The translations under genes were made by a program, and so were the position numbers. 64,000 nucleotides of DNA from Bradyrhizobium ivorense (GTDB taxonomy: Bacteria; Pseudomonadota; Alphaproteobacteria; Rhizobiales; Xanthobacteraceae), in assembly GCF_900696085.1 (NCBI RefSeq), contig NZ_CAADFC020000004.1:1678599-1742598 (forward strand). The letters are read 5' to 3'. Positions 17,637-26,700 of the stretch are shown here, one piece after another. Under the pieces are notes generated by a model that was not told the origin of the DNA, did not search any database, and saw nothing but the letters and a program-made list of their open reading frames with translations. Each line of letters begins with the position of its first letter. Position 1 is the stretch's first letter.

Positions 17637-17658
17637 CAACTGCATCCGGGCTACGAAC

Positions 17659-18414
17659 TCACGCCGTCAGGCGGAACGTGACGCCGCAGAGGAAGAATTC
17701 GTCACCCGACACCGCGCAGCCGCGCGCTTTCGCGGCGGCGAGCACCTTGGCTTTGTCGACGACCCTGAACGTCAAGCCGCTCATGATCTCGGCCTCGCCC
17801 TTGACGAAGCGGAAGGTGCTGTTCGGCAGCTTCACGGTAGCGCCATCTGCTGGCACGCCAAGAATCCGGCCCCAGTGTTCCGCCAGCCCCTGCGGCGCCT
17901 CGCTCTGCATCTCGACCTCGGTCAGCGCCAGGGTCGTGTCCTTGCGGATCGACGTCTGCCAGTCCGGGCCGGCCGGCGGATAAGGGCCGAGCACATCGTC
18001 GCTGCCGTCGGTGTGGTTGAACTCGATGAAGGCGGCGCGGCAGTCGCGCGGGTGCAGCTGCACGCCGTGATACGGCGCATGCGTGATCACGTTCGCGGTG
18101 CGCACACCGATCGCATTGGCGTTGGCGCCGCGCGCATCGGGATCCTCGCAGCAGAAGATCGCCATGTAGCCGCCGCGGCCGCCGGTCTTCTCGATGAAGC
18201 GGCCGGCCGCGGTGCCCGGCCCCGGCTCGAACGGCGCGACCACTTCGAGCAGGATGGTATCGACCGGCAGCAGCGCGTTCTCGAGGCCGTATTTGGCAAC
18301 GTTGCCGTCGCGGTAGCAGACATCGAGGCCCATGATCGCGGAGATGTCGGCGATCACGGGCGCGAGCTGCGGCGCCACCAGGCAGATCTGCCGCAGCCGG
18401 ATGTAGTCGGCCAT
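17659..18414 (-). CDS. VOC-family protein (glyoxalase-like domain)
   Basis: This 251-aa protein has two beta-alpha-beta-beta-beta vicinal-oxygen-chelate halves: residues about 4-125 (YIRLRQICLVAPQLAPVIAD to YHGVQLHPRDCRAAFIEFNHT) and about 140-250 (ending GVTFRLTA). VOC proteins are metal-dependent isomerases, lyases or dioxygenases. The metal ligands cannot be assigned securely, although HGVQLH and the IEFNH segment supply candidate His and Glu. It begins three bases after the stop of a crotonase gene, so both are one transcript in the acyl-CoA block. Confidence 0.8.
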   Translation of the reverse strand: MADYIRLRQICLVAPQLAPVIADISAIMGLDVCYRDGNVAKYGLENALLPVDTILLEVVAPFEPGPGTAAGRFIEKTGGRGGYMAIFCCEDPDARGANANAIGVRTANVITHAPYHGVQLHPRDCRAAFIEFNHTDGSDDVLGPYPPAGPDWQTSIRKDTTLALTEVEMQSEAPQGLAEHWGRILGVPADGATVKLPNSTFRFVKGEAEIMSGLTFRVVDKAKVLAAAKARGCAVSGDEFFLCGVTFRLTA

Positions 18415-18417
18415 GAT

Positions 18418-19212
18418 CTACTGGCCCTGGAAGGTGGGCTTGCGCTTCTCGACGAAGGCCTTGGCCGCTTCCTTGTGGTCGGCGGTCTCGCCGGCGCGGG
18501 AGTGGTGGATCGCCTCGCCGTCGAAGCAGGCTTCCAGCGTCATGGTCTCGGCATTGTTGATGTTGCGTTTGATGTAGCCGAGCGCCACCGAGGGCCCCTG
18601 CGCCAGCGAGCGCGCCAGCTCCAGCGCCTCGGCCTCGATATCGGCATCGGGCACCACCTTGGAGACCATGCCGAGATTGTAGGCCTCCTGCGCCGACAGC
18701 ACCGGCGACATCAGGTAGAGCTCGCGCGCCTTGGCGCTGCCGAGCATTTTTGTCAGGAAATAGGTGCCGCCGTAGTCGCCGGAGAAGCCGACTTTTGCAA
18801 ACGCGGTGGTGATCTTGCAGGACGCGCTGGCGACGCGGAGGTCGCAGGACAGCGCGATCGAGAGCCCGGCGCCGGCCGCGGCGCCGTCGAGCTGCGCCAC
18901 CACCGGCTTCGGCATCTGGTGCAGGATGCGCGAGACCTCCATGCCGCGGCGCAGATTCGCCATCTTGGTCTCAAACGGCAGCGGCGCGCGGCCTTCCGCC
19001 ATCGACTTGACGTCGCCGCCGACACAGAAGGTGCCGCCGGCGCCGCGGATCAGCACCGCGCGCACCTCCGGATCGCCCTCGGCACGCCGCGCCGCCTCGA
19101 TGAGGCCGCGCGTCATGTCCGGATTGAGCGCGTTGCGCCGCTCGGGGCGGTTCATCGTGATGGTGAGCAGGCCCTGCTCGAGGGATTGGAGGACCATCTG
19201 ACTATCGCTCAT
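18418..19212 (-). CDS. Enoyl-CoA hydratase/isomerase family protein
   Basis: This 264-aa crotonase protein has both oxyanion-hole elements (VLIRGAGGTFCVGGDVKSM and AQLDGAAAGAGLSIALSCDLR). The second catalytic Glu of hydratases appears kept in GSAKARELYL, but the first is replaced by Phe (TTAFAKVGF), and the loop reads SGDYGG, with an Asp as in PaaG- or isomerase-like members. An isomerase-type activity is therefore as likely as hydration. ATG 19212 follows GAAAGG. It precedes the VOC gene by three bases, downstream of the solute-binding protein gene on the same strand. Confidence 0.87.
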   Translation of the reverse strand: MSDSQMVLQSLEQGLLTITMNRPERRNALNPDMTRGLIEAARRAEGDPEVRAVLIRGAGGTFCVGGDVKSMAEGRAPLPFETKMANLRRGMEVSRILHQMPKPVVAQLDGAAAGAGLSIALSCDLRVASASCKITTAFAKVGFSGDYGGTYFLTKMLGSAKARELYLMSPVLSAQEAYNLGMVSKVVPDADIEAEALELARSLAQGPSVALGYIKRNINNAETMTLEACFDGEAIHHSRAGETADHKEAAKAFVEKRKPTFQGQ

Positions 19213-19262
19213 GGCGTTTTGCCTTTCGTTGTTGTTGGTTCGCACAAAGACTGCCTCCGCAC

Positions 19263-19346
19263 CGTCATTGCGAGCGAAGCGAAGCAATCCATCTCTCCAC
19301 TCGCGGAAGCATGGATTGCTTCGTCGCTTCGCTCCTCGCAATGACG
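19263..19346. repeat. REP-like palindrome, family A, copy 2
   Basis: CGTCATTGCGAGCGAAGCGA opens the left arm and GCTTCGCTCCTCGCAATGAC closes the right, with inner AAGCAATCCAT/ATGGATTGCTT arms. It separates the solute-binding protein gene from the crotonase gene. Confidence 0.8.
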
Positions 19347-19360
19347 ACGCGGGAACTGCG

Positions 19361-20566
19361 TCATTTCTTCACCAGCGGGCAGCGCGAGGCTTCGAGCGAC
19401 TGGAACGCCTGGTCGCCCGGCACGGTCGCCAGCAGCTTGTAGTCGTCCCAGCGCCCTTTCGACTCCGACGGCTTCTTGACCTCGAACAGATACATGTCGT
19501 GCACCATGCGGCCGTCCGCACGAATCCGGCCGTTCTTGGCGAACATGTCGTTGATCGGGGTCTCCTTCATCACCTTCATGACGGCGGCGGAATCCGTGGT
19601 GCCGGCGGCCTTCACCGCCTTCAGGTAATGCGTGACGGAGGAATAGACGCCGGCCTGCGCCGAGGTCGGCACCCGCTTGACGCGTTCCATGAAGCGCTTC
19701 GAGAACGCGCGGGTGTCGTCGTTGAGATCCCAGTAGAACGCTTCGGCCAGCAGCAGGCCCTGCGCGGTCTCGAGCCCGACGCTGTCGATGTCGGTGACGA
19801 AGGCGAGCAACGGCGACAGCTTCTGGCTGCCCTTGGTGAGGCCGAACTCCGCCGCCTGCTTGATCGCGTTGATGGTGTCGCCGCCGGCATTGGCGAGCCC
19901 GATCACCTTGGCCTTGGAGGCCTGCGCCTGCAGCAGGAACGACGAAAAATCCGAGGTGTTGATCGGGTGCCGGACGTTGCCGAGCACCTTGCCGCCCGAC
20001 TTCACCACCACGTTCGAGGTGTCCTTCTCCAGGTCCTGGCCGAAAGCGTAGTCCGCGGTCAGGAAGAACCAGGTGTCGAGGCCGGATTTCACCGCGGCGA
20101 GCCCGGTGACGTTGGCCTGCGCGAAGGTGTCGAACACGTAGTGCACGGTGAAGGGGCCGCAGGCTTCGTTGCTGAGGCGGATCGAGCCCGGGCCGTTGAA
20201 CATGACGATCTTGCCGCGCGCCTTGGCGATCTCGCCGGCGGCAAGCGCGGTGGCGGAGGCCGCGACGTCGAAGATCATCTCGACGCCCTGGTTGTCGAGC
20301 ATGTCGCGGGCGATGTTGGCGGCGAGATCGGCCTTGTTGAGGTGGTCACCGACCACGACCTCGATCTTGCGCCCCAGCACCTCGCCGCCGAAATCCTCCA
20401 CCGCCATCTTGGCGGCGGTTTCACTGCCGGAACCGGTAATGTCGGCATAGAGGCTCGACATGTCGAGAATGCCGCCGAGTTTCAGCGGGGGCTTGTCCTG
20501 CGCCAGCGCCGCATGCGCCGAGATCGCAAACATGCAGGCCAGTGCACCGGCCACAACTCGTCTCAT
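19361..20566 (-). CDS. ABC transporter substrate-binding protein (branched-chain amino acid type)
   Basis: This 401-aa periplasmic receptor has a signal peptide (RRVVAGALACMFAISAHAALAQ) and a type I fold that opens with PPLKLGGILDMSSLYADITGSGSE, the Peripla_BP_6/LivK family. It carries the family's ligand-sensing GPGSIRLSNEACGPFTVHY stretch and YAFGQDLE segment. ATG 20566 has GGGAGG six bases upstream. No permease or ATPase genes are adjacent, so it must use components encoded elsewhere. In this genus such receptors beside acyl-CoA genes often take up aromatic or aliphatic acids rather than amino acids; that is an inference. Confidence 0.9.
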   Translation of the reverse strand: MRRVVAGALACMFAISAHAALAQDKPPLKLGGILDMSSLYADITGSGSETAAKMAVEDFGGEVLGRKIEVVVGDHLNKADLAANIARDMLDNQGVEMIFDVAASATALAAGEIAKARGKIVMFNGPGSIRLSNEACGPFTVHYVFDTFAQANVTGLAAVKSGLDTWFFLTADYAFGQDLEKDTSNVVVKSGGKVLGNVRHPINTSDFSSFLLQAQASKAKVIGLANAGGDTINAIKQAAEFGLTKGSQKLSPLLAFVTDIDSVGLETAQGLLLAEAFYWDLNDDTRAFSKRFMERVKRVPTSAQAGVYSSVTHYLKAVKAAGTTDSAAVMKVMKETPINDMFAKNGRIRADGRMVHDMYLFEVKKPSESKGRWDDYKLLATVPGDQAFQSLEASRCPLVKK

Positions 20567-20711
20567 CCAAAGCCTCCCGTGAAGCACGGACCTCATTCCT
20601 TCAGGTCCGTTTCGCGGGCCGGATCATGCCGCATGGCCCGCACCGCAGCAAGCCGCAGTGACCGCCATCGGTTTTTCGTTCTACGGAATGACGCGTTGCG
20701 GCGGCGCGGGA

Positions 20712-23700
20712 TCAAACGTGCATATCGACCGGCGGATAAGGTGTTCCCGGCGGCAGGCCGAGATAGAGATACTCGATGCCGTACTGGCCCATGAATGCCG
20801 ACGCGGCTGCGTCGAGCATGATCTGGCCGCTCTCGTTGAAGTGCAGCTCCGGCCGCGTGATGACGCCGATGGTGAAGGCCGGCGCCGTGGTCTCGTTGAT
20901 GTGCAGCGCGTCGAACGCCGCCGAGACCGTGGAGAGATCGGCGGCATTGCCGGCGATGTCGTTGACCACCGCACCATTGGCGACAAAGCCGGTGACGGAA
21001 AGCGCGGAGACGTGATTGGTCGCCGACACGACGTGATCGAACACGAGTTTCGAGGAATCGCCGAGCAGCGCCGTCGCCGCCGCGTCGTAGATCGCGCTGC
21101 CGCCGTCGTTCAATGTCAGCGCCGGCGTGCCGCCGCTGACATTGACCGCCTCGTCGAAGCCGAGCGTCAACTGCACCGTCGATCCGGTCTTCGCGAAACC
21201 GCCGGAAGGCGTGGCGCTGATCCCCGCAAGATGCGGCGCCGTGGTGTCGAGCGTGAAGGTCAGGCTCGAGACCGCGCTGACATTGCCGGCAGGATCGACC
21301 TCCTGGACCGACACCGTGTGCACACCGTCGGCGAGGCCCGTCGGCACATCGTTCGAGAAGCTCGCCGCGCCGTCGACCCGGTATTGCAGGCTGTCGGCTG
21401 AGTCGGACGTAGCGTAGTCGATCAGCGGATTGCTGGTGACGTGGTCGGTGCCGGAGATGCCGCTGTCCTGGTGCAGCGCCAGCGTCGGCGCCGCTGGCGC
21501 CTTGGTATCACCGTCGAAGCTGACCGTGTTGCTGGCCGCATTGCTGTTGCCGGCAGCGTCGGTAAACGACGACCCCTTCACCTGCACCGACGCCGACAGC
21601 GCATCGGATGCATCGGGCGTGAATGTCGCGGTGTAGATGTCCTCGCCCGCCCCATTGAGGCCGACATGCACCAGCTGGCCGAGCGCGCCGCCATGCACGG
21701 TGACGTCGCTGAGCGCGAAGGCGAGATTGCGGTCGGAGAAGGTGAAGGTCAACTGCGCGGTCTGGCCCGCCAGCAGCGAGGTGTGATCCGCCGTCACCAG
21801 CACCGTCGGCGCCCGCGTGTCGCCGCCGATGTGAGCGGTGTTGCTGGCCGCGCCGGCATTGCCGGCGGCGTCGGTGTAGCTGGCCGCATCGACCTGCACC
21901 GAGCCGGCCTCGCTGTTGCTGGCATCAGGCGTGAACACGGCGCTGTAGACGTCCTGCGCGCCGCTGAGGCCGACATGGGTCAGGCCACTGAGCGTGCCGC
22001 CATGAACAATGATGTCGTCGCGGGTGAAGCCGCTGACCGCCTCCGAGAAGGTGAAGGTCACGAGCGAGGTCTGGCCGGCGAGCAGCGTAGTCGGGGTTGC
22101 GACCACCGAGGCGGTCGGCGCCAGCGTGTCGCCGCTGAAATTGACCGTGTTGCTGGCGGCGCCGGCATTGCCGGCGACGTCGGTATAGCCTGATAGATCG
22201 ACCTGCACCGAGCCCGTCTCGGCATTGGTAGCGTCCGGCGTAAAGATCGCGGTGTAGACGTCCTCTGAACCGTTGAAGCCGAGATGGACCAGATGATCGA
22301 GCGCGCCGCCATGCACGGTAACATCATCAAACGCAAAATCCGCGACCGCCTCGGAGAAGGTGAAGGTCACCAGCGCGGTGTCGCCGGCCGTCAGCACGGT
22401 GTGATCGGCCGTGACAGATACCATCGGCACCAGCGTGTCGCCGTCAACGGTCGCGACATTGCCCACCGTCCCGGCATTGCCGGCCGCGTCGGCATAGCTC
22501 GCCGCGTCGACCTGCACCGAACCGGTCTCGGCATTGGCCACATCGGGGATGAAGGTGGCGGTGTAGATGTCCTCGCCCGCGCCATTGAGGCCGACATGGA
22601 CGAGGTTATCCAGCGTGCCGCCGTGAACGGTGGTGCCGCCGAGGCCGAAGCCGGTGACCGCCTCCGAGAAGGTGAAGGTCACGGTCGAATTCTGTCCGGC
22701 CAGCACCGTGCCCGGGTCCATCGTCAGCACGACGCCCGGCGCCAGCGTGTCGCCGCTGAAGCTGACGCTGTTGCTCGCCGCTCCGCCGTTGCCGGCGACG
22801 TCGGCATAGACCGATGCGGCAACCTGCACCGAGCCTGCTACCGCGTTGTCGGCATCGGGCGTGAAGGTTGCGGTGTAGACATCCTGACTCGCGCCGTTGA
22901 CGCCGACATGGGAGAGGTTGCTCAAAATGCCGCCATGGACGGTGATATCGCCAAGCGCGAAGCTCGCGACCGCTTCGGAGAAGGTGAAAGTCACGGTGGC
23001 GGTCTGGCCGGCCAGCAGCGCAGTGCGATCGGCGGACACGGCCAGGGTCGGCGCCAGCGTGTCGCCGGAGAAGCTGATGCTGTTGCTGGCGGCGCCGGCA
23101 TTGCCGGCGTTGTCGGCATAGCTCGACGCGTTGACCTTCACCGAGCCCATTCCGGCGTTGGCTGCGTCGAGCGTGAAGACCGCGGTGTAGATGTCGTTGC
23201 CGTCGGCGTTGACGCCGACATGGACGAGATTGCTCAGCCCGCCGCCGCTGACCGTGGCATCGCTCGGGGTAAAGCCGGTGGCTGCTTCGGAGAAGGTGAA
23301 TGTCACCACCGCGGCGTCGCCGGCATGCAGCGTGGCGTGATCGGCCGTCACCACGACCGTCGGCGCCAGCGTATCGCCGGTAAAGCTGACGGTGTTGCTG
23401 GCCGCGCCCGTATTGCCGGCGCTGTCGGCATAGCTCGACGCGTTGACCTGCACCGAACCGGCCTCGGTGTTGGTGACGTCGGGCGTGAAGGTCGCGGTGT
23501 AGACGTCCTGGCCAAGGCCGTTGACGCCGACATGGACGAGGTTGCTCAGCCCGCCGCCGCCGACCGTGGTATCGGTGAGGGCAAAGCCGGTGACCGCCTC
23601 CGAGAAGGTGAAGGTGACGGTCGCGGCCTGTCCGACCAGCAGCGAGGTCTGGCTCGGGGTCACGGACACCGTCGGGGCCACTCCGTCGATCACCAGATGC

Positions 23701-26700
23701 AGGTCGGCGGCCGCATGGTCCAGCGTCGCGTCCTGCCCGGCCGGATCCCGGATCGTGCCGCCGTTGAGCGAAAGACTCTGCACCTTGAGATCGGGTGTCT
23801 GGTCTCCAGCCTGCACCGTGTAGCTGAACACCAGTGCCTGCGAGCCGCTGCCGCCGACATAGGTCGCGGCCCGGCCGTCGTTGAGCACCAGTTCCGGCGC
23901 GCCGGTGACGTTCACCGCGGCGCTGAAATTGACCGTGATGGTCACGACCTTGCCGGTGTTCAGCAGCGTGAGATGACCGGTGGTATCAGCCGTGACCGAG
24001 GTGATGTTGATCTCGGACCGCAGTTCGAGATGCGGCGTGGCCGCCCCGTCGGAGGCAAGCACGAGGGAGGCGGCCGAGCCGCCGGCCCCGAAGCTCAGGT
24101 TCAACGAGGCGAGCGTGGTGCCGCCACTGCTCTTCACCAGCAGCACACCGTTGACATAGGACAGCGTCGCCGTGGCACTGTAGGCGAGATTGGTGAAATC
24201 GATGGTGTCGCCGCCGTTGAAGCCGGTGATCGCAGTGCCGAGCGAGGTGCCGGTGAAGGCCGCGGCGTCGAGCACGAGCTTGCCGTCGGTATTGGCCTTG
24301 AAGTCGATCGCGCCGCTGCCTGCCGCACCGTTCGCCGCCAGTTCGAGGATCGAGCCGTCGATGACTGTGCCGCCCGAATAGGTGTTGTGCGCCGCCAGCA
24401 CCAGGCGGCCGCCGCCGGTGATCTCGACATCGCCCGCCGTCGTGCCGTCCGAGATGACGCCGCTCTGGGTCACCACCTCGCCGGCCGCGACGTTGAAGAT
24501 CGGGTCGCCGGCGACGGTGATGTTGTGCGTCTGCGTGAAGCCGCCGGTGAACGAGATGCCGGTGCCGTCGCCGAGCTTCAGGATGCTGCTGACGGCGCCG
24601 AGATTGACGTTGGCGGAGATCGAGACGAACGTCCCGGCGCCGGAGACGGTGGTGTTGCCGGTGTAGCTGTTGTTGCCGCCGAGCACGACGGTGCCGCCGC
24701 CGCTGATCGCAACGCCGCCGGTGCCGGCATTGGCCGCGGTGCCGCCGCTGCCGGTCTGGTCCGCGATGTCGTTGGCAATCGTCAGCGTCTCGCCGCTGCC
24801 GGGCGCGAAGCTGAGCGTGTTGTTGCCCTGGATGAAGATGCCGGAGCCGAATGCCGAGCCGCTGGCCTGGCCGCCGCCGTTGCTGCCGCCCCTGACGGCG
24901 TTGAAGCCTGCATCGTTCGACAGCGAACCGCTCTTGATGGTCAGCGAGCCGCCTTGCTGAACGAAGACCGTGCCGCCGGCGCCAAGGCCGCCACCGCCAC
25001 CCGACGTGCCATTACCGCCACCGAAGCCGCCGAGGGCGCTGACGCCACCACCGCCGCCGAAGCCACCATTGCCGGCGTAGCCGCCGCCGCCGCCGAAGCC
25101 ACCATCGCCGAACGCCCCGCCGCCGCCACCATAGCCGCCATCGCCCCCGTCGGCGGCGTTGCCGCCACCGACACCACCGCCGGTGCCGGGCGCGCGATTA
25201 TTGTCGCCGTAGAAGCCACCCGCGCCGCCGCCGCCGCCATTGGCGCCGCCCGTTCCGCCATACCAGTAGAGAATCGTCCCGCCCCCGAAAGGGATCAGGT
25301 AGCCATCGACTCCCTTGCCTCCGCCCGCGGCACCGGCGACGATGCCGCCCGCACCGTTCTGAAGGGCCGCAGAGTTCGCGCCCTGCGCACCAAGACCGAT
25401 GCCGCCACCGCTGCTGCTTCCGCCTTTGCCGCCCATTCCGCCACCGCCGCCGAAGCCGTCGATGTTGGAGGCAGACGCGGTACTGCCGGTTCCGCCGTTG
25501 CCGCCGATCGCGGCACTGTTGTGAAAGGTGACATTGTCGATCGTGGCACTGCCGTTCGACGAGACGAACAATGCGCCGCCGAGGCCGGCACCACCGCCGC
25601 CGCCGCCCTTGACGATGCCGCCGCCGGCCGCCACCGTGTTCTGGATGGTCAGGTTCTCGAGATTGACATTGCCCGCATAGACGAAGAAGCCGCGCTGGGC
25701 GTTGAGGCCGTCGATCGTGTAGCCGCCGCCGTGACCATCGCTGCCGTTGATGGTGACGCTCGATCCGCTCAACAGATTGAGCGCGTAGAGCTCCGAGGTC
25801 AGGCTGAAGTTGGCGGTTATGTTGATCGTGTAGTTGGCATTCGGCGCGGCGTTCTGACCGCCGGAATCCATCTGCAGGATGGCGGCATTGAGCTGGGCGA
25901 CGTTGGCGACATTGAACACGCGGGTCGAGACCACCTGCACGATGGTTCCGCCGTTTGCATCCTGCGAAAGCTGGAAGCTGGTCCCGGCGCCGACCCCGGC
26001 AAGGGTCAGCGTATCGGTCGTGGTGCCGTTGGAGACCGACAGCGTGTTGCCGGACAGGCTGACCGTGTTGAGCGATGGGGTCTGGGTGTTGTACTGCAGC
26101 CCGGTAAGGTCGATGGACTGGCCGGGGTTGAAGTTCGCAATCGTGTTGGTGAACGCATTGCCGCTCAGCGCGGCGTTGTCGATCTTCAGCGTGCCGGCGA
26201 TGCCCGAGGTGAACGAGATGGTGCCGGTGCCGGCGGCGCCGGCCGCGGTGACCCACACCGTGCCCGACAAAATCGTGGTGTTGCCGTAGCTGTTGGCGGC
26301 ATGGCCAAGCGCCAGCGTACCGCCGCCGTCGATGCCGAGATTGCCGCCGCCGGTGACGAGAGCAGTGTCGGTGACGGTCACACCGTTCGCGATCGACAGG
26401 ATCGAGTTGCCGCTGAGCGAGAGCGTGTCGTCGAACGTGCCGCCCGATGTCAGCGACAGATGCGTGCTGCTGAGGCCGAACGTCCCGGTCAGCCCGGCGA
26501 GCTGCCCCATCCCGAGTTGCAGCGTGCCGGCACCCGACAGCGTGAAGGTGCCGGAGCCGCTGATCGAGCTGGTAGCCGCGATCGTGCCGGACGATACGTT
26601 GAAGGTGCCGCCGCCATTGGTGAGCTGAATGGCGTGCGTGAAGCTATAGCCGCCGGTCGTGGTCAGCGTGCCGCCGCCGTTGAGGATCAGCGCGCCGGCC

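Noticed and set aside
17599..19344. A 581-codon plus-strand frame across the VOC and crotonase genes
   Set aside because: Antisense shadow that also runs through a repeat; no domain features.
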